A DNA stretch of 64,000 nt from Cotesia glomerata. Its lineage: Eukaryota > Arthropoda > Insecta > Hymenoptera > Braconidae. The stretch lies in NCBI RefSeq assembly GCF_020080835.1, contig NW_025401443.1, forward strand, positions 1,189,003 through 1,253,002. Reading direction: 5' to 3'. The notes beneath the pieces were generated by a model. That model saw nothing but the letters and a program-made list of their open reading frames with translations. It was not told the DNA's origin and searched no databases. This document shows positions 12,043-22,628 of the stretch, piece by piece. Made by a program: the position numbers and the translations under genes. Numbering within the stretch: position 1 is the stretch's first letter; the number at the start of each line of letters is the position of its first letter.

Positions 12043-12446
12043 TTTGGTCCCACGAGTCTCCAGGAACTAAAGGTCACCGCTAACAGAGCCTGGCATGCCA
12101 GCGGAAGGCGCATAAATACAATGGGGTTGCGCCTGTTGCCCCAAGGGCATCGTTTGCGGCACTATAACCCTAGTACCATACAGCCATCGGCACGATGGCT
12201 CCCACCTTAGCTTAGGGGAGTTGGTCCGCGGCAGGGTCGAGGTCGCCCAAAGCCAGGTTTTACACTGGTTGTGCTTCCTTCGGCCTCTGCTGGCCGGGAT
12301 CTGATTAGAGATCCCTGTCCTCTGTTGTAAGGGGTCCAGGTTTCTCCAAACAGGCCCACAGCCCCCCTATCCGCCACCCGGGGACGCGCCCGGTCGGCAC
12401 TCAACCATGATATCCGCACCCGTCTATAGGGTTAGGATATCCCGAG
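12043..12446 (-). other. 5' UTR of the LOA/Baggins-like element
   Basis: About 400 GC-rich non-coding bases lie between the 12-bp target duplication and the ORF1 start. They would carry the internal promoter of the element. No ORF is credible here. Confidence 0.6.
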
Positions 12447-12458
12447 TAACTGACCCTT

Positions 12459-14994
12459 GCTACTGATTTTTAATCTAAAATTGCCTCAACGATTCTGAAA
12501 AATAATAAAAACTCAGTCATAGCAGCCCAGAGCCTCTAACTGACCCTCGCTACTTATTTTTCGATTTAAAATGGCTTTAATTATTTTGAATAAAAATGAA
12601 AATTCATTCATGGCCGCCCAGTACCAGTGACTGAGCCTCGCTACTAATTTTTTAATTCAAATTTGCCTCAATTATTCCAAATAAAAATTAAAAACTCAGT
12701 CATAGCCACCTAGAGCCCCTGACTGACCGTCACTCCTTATTTTCTATTTAAATATTATTTTAATTCATTTAAATAAAAATAAAAATTCATTCATGGTCGC
12801 TTAGTGCCTCTAACTGACTATCACTACTGATTTTTTAATTAAAAATTACTTTAATCATTCAATATAAAATAAAGAATTCATTCATAGCCGCCCAGTGCCT
12901 CTCTTTGATACTCAGTACTAAATTTTTAATTGAAAATTACATTAATTGTTCTAAACAAAAATAAAAATTCAATCATAGACGCCCAGTGACTCTAACTGAC
13001 CAACGCTACTTATTTTTCAATTAGAAATTACTCTTATTATTCTAAATAAAAATAAAAATACATTCATTAATGCCTAGTGTCTCTTACTCACCCTTGCTAC
13101 TTGTTTTTCATTTAAAAATTTCTTTATTTATTTTAATTAGAAATAAAAATTTTGTTATAGCCGCCCAGTGCCTCTAGAGACTCACCACTAATTTATCAAT
13201 TGAAAATTACTACAATCATTCTAAATAAAAATGGAAATCTATTCGTAGCCGTCCAGTGCCCCAACTTGACGATTACCACAAATTTATCAATTAAAAATTA
13301 CTTTATTTATTCAAAATAAAAACAAAACTTCATTCATAGCCGCCCAGTGCCTCTGAATGACCCTTGACATTTATTTTTCAATTAGAAATTACTTAAATCA
13401 CTCTCAATAAAAATAAAAATTCAGTAATAGCCGCCCAGTGCCTTTTACTGACCATCATTACTTGGTTTTCAAGAAAAAATTACTATAAGTATTCTAAATA
13501 AAAATAATAATTCATTCATAGCCGCCCAGTGCCTCTACGTGACATTAGCTACTCATTTTTTGATTGAAAATTACTTAAATTATTCTAAATAAAAATAAGA
13601 ATTCAGTCATAGCTGCCCAGTACCTTTTACTGACTCTCGCTAATTGCTTTTCAAGTAAAAATTACGTTAAGTATTCGAAATAAAAATAAAAAATTATTCG
13701 TAGCCACCCAGTGCCTTTACTTGACAGTCGCTACTAATTTTTCAATAAAAGATAATCCAACCATCGCCCCTTTTTTTTTAATTGAAAAATATTTTAATTA
13801 TTCGAAAAAAAATGAAAATTCATTTCTAGCCCAGCGCTTCTTACTTACCCTCGCTACTTATTTTTCAATTAATAAGTTCTTTAATCATTCTAAATAAGAA
13901 TAAAAATTCAGTCATAGCTGCCCAGTGCCTGTACTTGACACTTAACACTAATTTGTCTATTAAAAATTACTTTATTTATTCAAAATAAAAATAAAAATTC
14001 ATTCATAGCCGCCCAGTGCCTCTAACTGACCCTCGCTACTTATTCATCAATGAAAAATTACTCTTATTATCCCGAATGAAAATAAAAATTCATCCATAGT
14101 TGCCCAGTGCCTCTATTTGACACTCGCTACTCATTTTATAATTCAACTTATTTAAATTATTCTAAATAAAAATGAGGATTCACTTATAGCTGCCCAGTGC
14201 CTCTTTCTTACCCTCGCTTCTTACTTTTTAATCAAAAAGTTATTTAATTATTGTAAATAACAATAAAAATTCATTCATAGCTGCTCATTGCCTCTTACTG
14301 ACCCTTGCTACTTGCTTTTCATTCAAAAATGACTTTATTTATTGACAATGAAAATAAAAATTCATTTATAGCCGCTCAGTCCCTCTAACTGATCTTCGCT
14401 ACTGATTTGTTAGTTCAAGATTGTTTCAATTATTCCAAATAAGAATCAAAAACTCAGTCACAGCTGCCTAGAGCCCCTGACTTCCCGTCGTTGCTTATTT
14501 TTTATTTTAAAATTATTTTAATTCATTTAAATAAAAATAAAATTTCACTCATGGCCGCTCATTGCCTCTAACTTACTACTACTACTACTGAATTTTTAAT
14601 TAAAAATTACTTTAATTGTTCTAAATGAGAATGAAAATTCATTCACAGCTACGCAGTGCCTGTAACTGACCCTGATCACTAATTTTTTGATTAAAATTAA
14701 TTTAATTTTTGTAAATGAAAATAAAAATTTATTCATAGCTACCCAGTGCCTTCGACTGACCGATGCTACTTATTTTTCATTTTTAAATTACTTTAATTAT
14801 TTTGAATAAAAATAAAAATCTATTTATAGCCGCCCAGTGCCTGTAACAGACCCTGATTACTAATTTTATAATTGAATTGAATTTACTTATTCTAAATGAA
14901 AAAAACTTCATTCCTAGCCGCCCAGTTTTTCTAGCTAACTGACCGTCACTCCTTATCGTTTATTTTAAAATTGTTTTAATGCATTTGAATAATG
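12459..14994 (-). repeat. ~93-bp tandem array, right arm, middle part
   Basis: Reverse-complement units continue after the non-LTR element. Individual units match distinctive left-arm units (for example the 'gtgttaagtgtcaa' variant at 5055-5070 and its mirror near 13930). The same unit order therefore exists on both arms, apart from unit gain or loss. Confidence 0.8.
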
Positions 14995-15992
14995 TGTTAT
15001 GTCCGAATTAATTATAATTAAATAATTATTGGTAGAGTGGGGCCTTGAGGAGGCTCGGACACGGTTTAGATAGATTTTCTCTTGTAAACAAGCTACAAGA
15101 GTTTTATTTTTATTGTGGATTTCGAACGCCTCCCGGTAACCAGGAGTTCCAACGGCGAGTTTAAAGGGAAGTCGATAACAAATACTGAAATCACAGTCGT
15201 CCTTTATGAATTTTATAGTTGATATGGATTTGAGTTATCTGATCGGTAGGTCCTGGATTGACTTCGCCTCCTTCTGTCGTGGTGTAGATCAGTGTTGTGG
15301 AGAAAGTTCAGGATCTTAATTTAGAATGAAGTAAAGCTCAAAGTTCTGGTTTTTATAGTTTATTCAATTATTTGCCCTATGGGCGAGACGCACTCAATGT
15401 ACACTATTTCACTTATGAAATATCACTTATTTCTATGTTTTACAATATTTTAATTATGAGATCGTAATCGGAGTAACGACTCCGGCAGACACTTAGATCC
15501 GCCGTTAAATAATAGATCGAAAGGTTATGATTTTAGATAAAGATATCACTACGGATAACGGGGCCCTCGATATAGCTCGAAGAGCACACTGGCGCGATTC
15601 GTAGAAGATATAATTTAAAGAATCAAAAGGGAATAGTGAATTTAGAAGTTTAGGTAAGCGACCTAGTGCTTTACACTGCCTCGTATGTAACGCGGTACAA
15701 GGACCCACACGGGTTCTACGAGGATACCTTCCCTCGTATTCTTTGATAAAAGACTGAACATTTGATCCGTGGTGTTTGGTGGTTTTATACACCCAGATCG
15801 TGATTTTCGGAAGGGAGTTAAATTCTGTTATTGGTCTAAAAGTGCAAATTTGACAGAACGTGGACAGTGTACTCATTTCTTAATCGAGGTGTTGTCCGAG
15901 TGATTGTCGAAATTTATAAGGTGCAAGCGTTGCACTATTCGTCGACAGGGAAGAAGCCCTGTGTGTTGTATGAGGCAACGCCTGATATAACA
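14995..15992 (+). mobile_element. Solo LTR (probable Gypsy-type), 998 bp
   Basis: It starts TGTTATGTCCGA and ends CTGATATAACA, so the TG...CA termini and short inverted repeat TGTTAT/ATAACA are as expected for an LTR. It is flanked by identical 4-bp AATG copies (14991-14994 and 15993-15996). No internal retroviral region or second LTR is present, so it is a solo LTR left by LTR-LTR recombination. The 4-bp duplication suits Ty3/Gypsy more than Pao/BEL, but the family is not proven. A 123-codon open frame inside (15505-15876, minus) has no recognisable domain. Confidence 0.8.
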
Positions 15993-15996
15993 AATG

Positions 15997-16841
15997 AGAA
16001 TAAAAAGTCATTCATGGGCGCCTAGTTCCTCTAACTTACTATCACTACTGATTTTTTAATTAAAAATTACTTAAATCGTTCTAAATGAGAATCAAAATTT
16101 ATTCATAGCTACCCATCGCCTGTTAGTGACCCTAATCACTAAGTTTTTTATTAAAATTAATTTTATTATTCTAAATCAAAATAAAAATTTATTTATGGCC
16201 GCCTAGTTCCTCTAACTTACTATCACTACTGATTTTTTAATTGAAAATTACTTCGATTATTATAAATAAAAATAAAAATTCATTCTTGGCCGCCCAGTAC
16301 CTCTAACTGATCCTCGGTACTGATTTTTTAATTGAAAATTGCCTCAATTATTCCAAATAAAAATTAAAAACTCAGTCATAGCCGTCCAGAGCCCCTGACT
16401 GACCGTCGCTACTTATTTTTTATTTTATAATTAATTTAATTCATTTAAATAAAAATCAAAATTTAATCATAGTCGTTCAGTGCCTCCAACTGACCCTCGC
16501 TACTTATTTTTTGTCTGAAAATTACTGTCATCATTTTAAATAATAATACAAATTTTGGCATTGCCGCCCAGTGCTTCTAATTGACCCGCCATACTTATTT
16601 TTTAATTAAAAATTCGTTTAACTACTTCAAATTAAAAAAAAATTCAGTCACCGCCGCCAAGTGCCTTGCTACTAATTTTTTAATCAAAAATTACTCAAAT
16701 TTTTTCTCATAAATAAAAAAATCCAGTAACTTCTGCCCTTTGCCTCTGCCTGAGCCCCGCTACTGAGCTTTTCATTCAAAATTACTTCAATTATTTTAAT
16801 TCAAAATCAAAATTCTGTCATAGCCGATTTAATTTAGCAAA
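15997..16841 (-). repeat. ~93-bp tandem array, outer part of right arm
   Basis: This section is the unit-by-unit mirror of roughly 2343-3050 in the left arm, including the unusual first units ('cttctgccctttgcctctgc' versus its complement in 2440-2465). Confidence 0.85.
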
Positions 16842-17152
16842 ACTCACACTAGTAAACGATCTCACACATCCACCTAGCATCACGTACGTCCGCCGTCGGT
16901 GGTCGGTCCGTCCCCACTCTCGGTCTACTGCTCGAGAAGCCGGCAGTAGCTCTGGCATCTCACTCTCGCGTTTCTTACTGCCTTTTCACTCACTTTTTAT
17001 TCTTCTGTCGCGCGCTCCTGATTGGTCACTTTCATTAATTAATAATCAATTATCTATGCGTCTGATTGAAAAATGGCTCAGGACTTTTCGTCTCAGAATA
17101 TTTTTCTCTTTCGATCCCTACAATAGGGTGCGCGACTTCTGGGACACCCTGT
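16842..17152 (-). repeat. Right terminal inverted repeat of the giant foldback element
   Basis: It is the reverse complement of 1943-2253, ending CTTCTGGGACACCCTGT before ATATATAT. Only scattered substitutions separate the two TIRs. Confidence 0.85.
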
Positions 17153-17302
17153 ATATATATCGGATATAACCCGGTTTGTCACGACGATAGCGTTGCCAAT
17201 TTACAACGGATCTCTACCAAACTCAACATACTTATTCTACAGATAAATACCAAAGTCGAGTTCGAAGATGAGCTTAATCGGTCAAGTAATTTAGAAATAA
17301 CA

Positions 17303-17655
17303 GGATTCCAAAATTTTGAAAATCATAAAAATTTATATTTCTTTACATTCTTACTCGAATAACTTTTGAATGAGATAACTTATAGAAATTTTGTAAAATG
17401 AATTGAAAAGCTCTCTAAATAATCTTTAATTTAAGTACCATATCATATTTATAGTCGTAAAATTTTTTAGATATGCTAGGATTTAAAAATTTTTAAAATT
17501 ATAAAAATTCATATTTTTTTAATTTTTAACCCGAATAACTTTGGAATTGAATAACTTATTGAATCTCTGTAAATTGCATCTGAAAGCTCTTTAAATAAGC
17601 TTCAATTCAAGTACCATATCATATGTGTAGTCTTAAAATTATGTCCTATTCCGCT
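17303..17655 (+). repeat. Two imperfect ~176-bp tandem repeat units
   Basis: 17303-17478 and 17479-17655 align end to end. Both contain 'gaataactttt(g)gaat', 'gaaaagctct..aaataa' and 'aagtaccatatcatat'. Divergence is moderate. The 150 bases between the foldback element and this repeat show nothing recognisable. Confidence 0.65.
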
Positions 17656-17711
17656 ATGCCAATTATGAAATTTGCTATTGCACTCGTTTTAATAGATTTC
17701 ATAAAAAATCC

Positions 17712-17880
17712 ACGATTTACAAATATCGGGAAGTTATTGTTTTCACCCCGTTTTGTAAAAATCGTATTTCGATGAGACTGATTTACCTAAAAGTTTTTGC
17801 GGTTTGAATATTCCAAAAATAGTGTTCTGTGAAATTCTTGTCAGACTTTTAAGCTTGAAAAGCACTCAAGCATGGAAAAA
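17712..17880 (+). repeat. Family A fragment with internal deletion
   Basis: The left-end words 'atcgggaagttattgttttc' and 'ccccgttttg' are joined directly to right-end words ('tttttgcggtttgaatattc', 'agacttttaagcttgaaaag'). The (TG)n-containing middle seen at 19150-19700 is missing. Confidence 0.6.
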
Positions 17881-17913
17881 CGTTCTTTTTGAGCTCTTAG
17901 AAGTATTATTACT

Positions 17914-18285
17914 TCATAAATCAATCTGCTTGTACACAGATTTCCACATCACCCATGAGGTACTGTGCAAGTAAATGTGTTCGGTGAACAAGGCCCAGCC
18001 GCGATAAAGTCGCCCCTGGGGGACTCCCAATTTCACGAGCCGCACCTGTCCACCGCTAGTTCCCGCAAAATCGAACCGCCAATGGAAAATCGTCCTCTCG
18101 ATCACGCCATGGATCGACAGCTTTATTGGCTGATCGCTCCCGCTAGACATGCGCAATAGCTTTTTTCCCCAAGTCAACGAGGAAGAAGACGAACTATTAT
18201 TATTATCTGTTTCGCTTCCACGCTTTTGTTGCAACAAGTTGCCATTAATTCCGCTTTGCTTTCGCTTATTGTTAATTAACCGCAT
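17914..18285 (-). CDS. Unrecognised 123-codon ORF, doubtful
   Basis: The reading begins MRLINNKRKQSGINGNLL, runs through an Asn/Ser homopolymer stretch and a mixed segment containing KLGVPQG, and ends HSTSWVMWKSVYKQIDL. GVPQG is a reverse-transcriptase palm motif, but the context does not continue like an RT, so I do not claim one. The last ~15 residues overlap a repeated hairpin sequence that also occurs in non-coding DNA at 50361-50394. The ORF is therefore more likely to be accidental or a transposon scrap than a gene. Confidence 0.15.
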   Translation of the reverse strand: MRLINNKRKQSGINGNLLQQKRGSETDNNNSSSSSSLTWGKKLLRMSSGSDQPIKLSIHGVIERTIFHWRFDFAGTSGGQVRLVKLGVPQGRLYRGWALFTEHIYLHSTSWVMWKSVYKQIDL

Positions 18286-18675
18286 TTCACTATTTTTATA
18301 ATTTAAATTGCTTAAATTAACCGCTAATAATTCGCTTTAGTTTGTTACAGATAAATTGTGTTATTTGTGCATTTATTTCACCCTTTTTACAGTGCCGGCA
18401 GAGTGTTCACCCACGTGTCAACCGGCATCGCTTGTGCTACCCACGCTGTGTATTATAAATCCGCTTTTATTTAAACAATCCGCTATTTAACATATTGAAT
18501 ATTAAGTGTATTTATTATAAATAAATTCCTAGTGTTTATTTTAATAATTATTTACGCGTTTTAATTGAGATATCCTGACCCAAACCTGATCCTCGCTTTT
18601 TCCGCTCTTTCAGCATTTTACAAAATGCGTTTCCATTTTTTTACATGGCGGGTCCCCTGTAGGCCTAAACCATGG
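17936..18675 (+). repeat. Split repeat: hairpin block and 'catggcgggtcccc' block separated by ~660 bp
   Basis: The flanking pieces (17936-17968 and about 18625-18675) match the contiguous sequence at 50361-50450: 'tttccacatcaccatggagg'-like then 'tacatggcgggatccccagt'-like then 'aggcctacaccatgg'. The intervening 17970-18625 is absent at the second locus. Either an insertion here or a deletion there explains it. The intervening DNA carries no identifiable element. Confidence 0.5.
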
Positions 18676-19077
18676 TAAATCATCAACAGAAATTTGTAAT
18701 TTTATTTCGATGTTATAGTTTATAATCCCTGGTTAAGAATTATGATTGATAAGAATTCAGAAGCAGTCACTCCATGAAAAGTGAATATCTACATATACAA
18801 CCAAATGAATTAAAATTATCGAAAAGAATTCAAATTTTATTATTTTTAATTCTTTTTAATCAATATTTTTAAACAGGGATATTTCAAATGTTACTAAGTT
18901 ATTATTATTACTTCTAGATTTTTATAAAGCTCAATTCAGAAAATTTTAATTTTATATAAGTTTATTTTTTAAGTAAAACTGATAGTTTTTACCTCATTAT
19001 ATTGATGATTTTAATTATAAATTTTGATCTTCTATTCATCATCTATCTTTTTTTCGTTATGTTCTTTTCTTATTTTT
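18676..19077. other. AT-rich non-coding stretch
   Basis: Nothing beyond A/T-rich sequence is visible; there are no ORFs or repeats with clear boundaries. Confidence 0.5.
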
Positions 19078-19226
19078 AACTTCCCGCTACGAAAATCGAA
19101 GATTTTCAAAAATCGGGAAGTTATTGTTTTCACTCCGTTTTGCAAAAACCGAGTTTTCATCAGATCTCGACGTTTGAAGGTCACAGGAAACTTCCCTGAC
19201 TATCCCCGCGAGGTTGTCACGGCGTC

Positions 19227-19268
<42 letters not shown>

Positions 19269-19912
19269 TATGTGAACCGCTTATAACTTTTGAACGGCTT
19301 AACCGATTTCATCGCGGTTGGTGCCATTCGACAGGGCTTGACCAAACTTAAATTTTGAAAACTATTTGGACCGATTCAGATCAATAGATTTTGAGAAATC
19401 TTCAAAAAACTGAAAAAAAAATTTTTTTCAAATGTGGTTTTTTTGGAATAACTTTTAAACGACTTTACCGATCAATTCTAAAAACTAATCAGCTCTTAAA
19501 CTCAAAAAAACACCTCGATCGCCACAAGTCCGGTCAAAATCGGTTGATTCGTTCGAGAGATATCATGAACGAAAGAAAACCGAAAAAAGTGTTATTTCGG
19601 AATAACTCCGAAATTCCTAGCGCGATCAATTCAAAATTTAAGATTCTTTGTGAAGCTTGAAAAACTGCGTCGAATGCTTCTAACCACGTGAAAATCGGTT
19701 TATTCATTCAAAAGTTATTGCGGTTTAAAAATTCAAAAAATAGTGTCACCAAATCCCTATCAGACTTTTGAGCTTGGAGAGCTCAAAATAACCCATAAAT
19801 TGTATTTTTGAGCTCGAAGAGCTCAAAAATGCCATTGGTGCAATTTTAAGCGCCTAAGTATGGAATTAGCGGGAAATTGCAGGGATGGCCTTCAGGGTCA
19901 ATCGTTTTCCTA
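19078..19912 (+). repeat. Interspersed repeat family A, most complete copy, with (TG)n
   Basis: It begins with a hairpin: AACTTCCCG (19078-19086) pairs with CGGGAAGTT (19114-19122). It then carries 'tcagatctcgacgtttgaag', 'gttgtcacggcgtctgtatg' and a (TG)n tract at about 19229-19263, followed by repeated phrases 'ataacttttgaacggcttaa' + 'ccgatttcat'. It ends with the gagctcgaagagctc block and 'ggccttcagggtcaatcg' to CTAA and a T-run. No protein is encoded; the open frames inside are incidental. Further copies are at 1-372, 25393-25978, 36901-37473 + 47461-47645 and 49180-50047. It is a non-autonomous repeat of uncertain class; the CTAA end recalls Helitrons but no TC start is evident. Confidence 0.75.
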
Positions 19913-20520
19913 ATTTTTTTTTTTTTTTTTTAAATTCTTTTTTAACATTTCTTTATTTTTACCATTTTAACTTTTTTTCTTCGTATGATATAATCTCAAT
20001 ATAAGACATATTTGTTTGGTTATCAACATATTTCTTACCTGTTTCATGAAGATTCAATGAATTTCTTTATGCTATAAATTCTTTGGTCCTCAACTTTTCG
20101 TCGTTTAAGTAATAGCATTTTTTTAATAAATAAGAAAATAATTATTATTATTAAAATGAAATCTACTTTCATTTTGGCTGCCGAATGGTCTTTTTTATAA
20201 TATAAAAAGAATTATTTATTTTCTTAAGTTCGTTTCTATAATAAAAAATTAATTTTCATAATTAAAAATTGTTATTTATAATTTGAAATGGAATATTCAT
20301 AATCTAAAAAGAATTTTTATAATTCAAAATTAGTTAATTATGATTTATATTCAAATTTTATAATATAAAATTGATATTAATATGCTACCTGTCATGATCA
20401 CATCCTATGTGTTCTACTATTTTTTAGTGTTTTTATTTTATTTGTTCTCTAAAAAATTATTGTGATTATCTGAAGTTTTTTTATAGACTTAGGTAATTAA
20501 TTTAAATAAAAAAAAAAAAA
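19913..20520. other. AT-rich non-coding stretch
   Basis: T-run and A/T-rich sequence with loose 'aaaattaatttt' words; no feature is recognisable. Confidence 0.5.
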
Positions 20521-20791
20521 AAACCGAGTTTCTACGTATCATTTGTACAGTGATTTATGACAAATACTCGGCCCGTAATTTGAAGTTAGGTTGAACTTTA
20601 CGGAAAAAAAAAAAAAAAAAAAAACGTGGTTTGTGGTTATCCATGCTCATCTGGTGTCCACCGGTTGCATTTGTTAATGACTTTCAACATATAAATACAC
20701 TCTCAAGGCATCATTATAACACCCCCGGGCGTTGTTGCCTTTTTGAAATACAAGTCGCTACCCGGAGCATGTCACTCCCCACGTAAAGGGT

Positions 20792-21115
20792 ATGAACTCC
20801 AAAGTCGCCAACATAGAGTCAGTTTCTAATGCAGCGGAGTCTCTAAGGGTCTCGGTGGTTCTCAATCCTTCTCTACAGTTAAATGCTGTAAATAGTAAAG
20901 CTGAAACCACGCCCAAAACACGTGGTCCTGGTCGTCCGACAAACGCTGAATCCATAGGTGAGGATATTATTAACTCCTCTCCCTCTATACCGGAACTGTT
21001 TCGTAAACAATCCAAAAAACGTGAGAGAGAGTTGGATAAGCAGAGCCCACCAGCCAAGCTAAAAAGATCATCTTCTTCCCCCTCTACCATGGCCAACCCG
21101 GTGTCCACCGACTAA
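20792..21115 (+). pseudogene. Non-LTR ORF1 remnant, N-terminal low-complexity part
   Basis: MNSKVANIESVSNAAESLRV begins a Ser/Lys-rich protein with an AT-hook-like RGPGRP (about residue 44) and a basic stretch KKRERELDKQSPPAKLKRSS. It stops at 21115 shortly before a second frame starts at 21143. Basic, disordered N-termini like this are usual for CR1/Jockey ORF1 proteins, which bind the element RNA. Confidence 0.45.
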
Positions 21116-21142
21116 GTAAGTTTTGTTCCTCAACCTATCATC

Positions 21143-21439
21143 ATGGATCCAGACTTCAACTGTACTTCTTTCACAGACCTACTCAAGGAGATGAACGCCT
21201 GGCGTATAGAAGATCGAAACTACTTGAATAAATTGAAAGAAAAGATTTCGGAGGAGATCGCAGGAGTACAGGCATCCAACGCTTGCCTAATTCAAGCGGT
21301 TAAAGAGGAGCTTAGTGCTGAGAATGAAAAATTAATAGTAGAAGTTAATACCATCAAAGCTCGCTTGACCACGCTAGAGGAACAAGTCACATCTGAATCC
21401 ACTATAAACTTGTCTTCTGACTCTGCGTTAAGTAGATAA
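21143..21439 (+). pseudogene. Non-LTR ORF1 remnant, coiled-coil part
   Basis: After MDPDFNCTSFTDLLKEMNAW the sequence has heptad-like Leu/Ile/Val spacing over residues 20-85, indicating a coiled coil. Beyond the stop at 21439 the text QLRRNNAIISGLAIW appears, matching the 'RRNN-hydrophobic-GL' start of the ORF1 RNA-recognition region. The original ORF1 was therefore longer and is broken here. Confidence 0.5.
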
Positions 21440-21819
21440 ATTGCCAGCTCGGCTGTTCTATCAGTCGAGAAACAACTGAGAAGAAATAATGCTATCATCT
21501 CCGGCCTGGCAATCTGGAAGAACAACAATATTCTCAACTCAGTAAAAAGGTTAAATTCAGTCACTTCAAGGTCATTGTGAATAGAATCTCTCACATTTTC
21601 GATCAAGACACCGGCAAAGTCATTACAATCTCATCTAACAATGCATTCACCAACAATAGCCCCGGTGGCTCTCAGCCGCAGATGTCAGACACACACATGG
21701 TGATTTCAAACTCACCAACAACAAATTTTTAAGCACCAGCACACAACTTACAACCCGCAGCGCCAAGTTAACCTCCTAGAACGTCAAAGGATCCTGAAAT
21801 CTTCAAGTAACAACTGATC

Positions 21820-22175
21820 TCTTTTCTTCCAACTATATAGGCCTCAGTGAAACCTGGTCATTTTAACCCGTTACCATGCCCTTGTGCTTTACTAATCAGT
21901 GGCTCGATGCCTGGAGTCCTGCTACTAAATGTGATGTTCCAGGTAGACCCATTGGTGGACTGCTGACGCTTACCTGCCATAATACCAACCCGCAAACACA
22001 TCATGTCTCAAATTTCTGGATCATTACAAAGACTTCTTCACTTGATTTAACGGTGTTTGTCACCTCTGTCTACATGCCTCCTTCCGCTGATTTAACTGAG
22101 ATATTAGATGAACTGCAGGAAGTCATGCATCACATAATGAGCACTCACCACCATGATGTATTTATATTATACTGA
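21820..22175 (+). pseudogene. APE-type endonuclease fragment of non-LTR ORF2
   Basis: IGLSETW (encoded near 21836-21857) is the classic endonuclease motif with the metal-binding Glu. After a stop the frame continues as MPLCFTNQWLDAWSPATKCD, then RPIGGLLTL and FVTSVYMPPSADLTEILDEL, as in insect CR1/Jockey endonucleases. It ends at VFILY just before the GDFNA motif should appear, because the element is deleted from there. Confidence 0.6.
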
Positions 22176-22250
22176 CTCACTCTAACTCTATATTTTCTTT
22201 GTATAATTTGTATCGAGGATTGTATCCTGAATCGCGCAAATAAATTTAAT

Positions 22251-22628
22251 GATAAAATTAATTTTAATATATTAAAATTCATTTTCAATATTTAAAATTG
22301 ATTATTTACAATTTAAATTAAATTCAAATTTTATAAAATTAATTTTTCTATCATAAAATTAATTATTCATTGTCTGAAGTAAATATTTTGAATTGTAAAT
22401 TAATTTAAATAGCATAAAATTTATGAGTTATAGTCTTAAATTAATTTTTATATTTAATAATTAATTATTTCTTATATAAAATTAATTTTTACACTAAATA
22501 CTAATGATTTATATTATATTATTAATTTTTATGGTTGAAAATTCATCATTCATGATCTAAAATTAATTTTTTTATTGGTGATCTAATTACCTTTCACCTA
22601 AAATTAATTTTAATAATAAAAAATTAAT
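22251..22628. repeat. Degenerate AT-rich repeat ('aaaattaattttt' family)
   Basis: Short units built around the palindromic AAATTAATTT, alternating with 'tttatgatcta' or 'tttataatata', recur every ~20 bases. The same texture fills 23566-23804, 28579-28793, 31716-32760, 33171-34018, 34593-35335, 47646-49179, 50048-50186 and 58709-60010. Confidence 0.6.

Larger units (their letters stand above)
6705..12446 (-). mobile_element. LOA/Baggins-like non-LTR retrotransposon, full length but broken
   Basis: On the minus strand it has a 5' UTR (12043-12446), ORF1 (two frames), ORF2 with endonuclease, reverse transcriptase and RNase H, and a 3' end at a C-run near 6711-6725. The flanks carry identical 12-bp copies of TAACTGACCCTT (6693-6704 and 12447-12458), which is itself part of the foldback array consensus. 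This is a clear target-site duplication and dates the insertion after array formation. The presence of RNase H plus APE-type endonuclease points to the I/LOA group. There is one frameshift in ORF1 and one in ORF2. Confidence 0.85.
1943..17152. mobile_element. Giant palindromic (foldback) TIR element, ~15.2 kb with nested insertions
   Basis: Both ends read ACAGGGTGTCCCAGAAGTCG inward and are flanked by TATATA, fitting a TA-type target duplication. About 310 bp of near-perfect TIR is followed on both arms by a ~93-bp repeat array. The array reads '...gaggcactgggcggctatg...' on the left arm and its reverse complement on the right arm, flipping near 6150. The outer ~1 kb of the two arrays matches unit for unit. 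Further in, units have been gained or lost. The right arm holds a 5.7-kb non-LTR element and a ~1-kb solo LTR; without them the arms are about 4.2 kb each. No transposase ORF is present, so it would be non-autonomous. The ACAGGGTGTCCC end resembles TIRs of insect DNA transposons; the superfamily is not assignable from this copy. Confidence 0.8.
20521..22250 (+). mobile_element. CR1/Jockey-superfamily non-LTR element, internally deleted
   Basis: Order on the plus strand: 5' leader (20521-20791), ORF1 remnants (20792-21115 and 21143-21439), the beginning of an APE endonuclease (about 21820-22175), then directly a short 3' tail ending near 22250 ('caaataaatttaatgataaa'). The whole reverse transcriptase is missing, so this copy is a deletion derivative. 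Similar ORF1/endonuclease pieces in another family appear at 27195-28578. Confidence 0.65.

Noticed and set aside
15505..15876. 123-codon minus-strand ORF
   Set aside because: It lies wholly inside the solo LTR and has no recognisable domain.
1943..17152. Maverick/Polinton or integrated viral segment
   Set aside because: No DNA polymerase B, integrase or capsid-like ORF is present; the content is repeats plus nested retroelements.
17914..18285. Reverse transcriptase fragment based on GVPQG
   Set aside because: The motif stands alone; flanking residues do not follow the RT palm pattern and the end overlaps a non-coding repeat.
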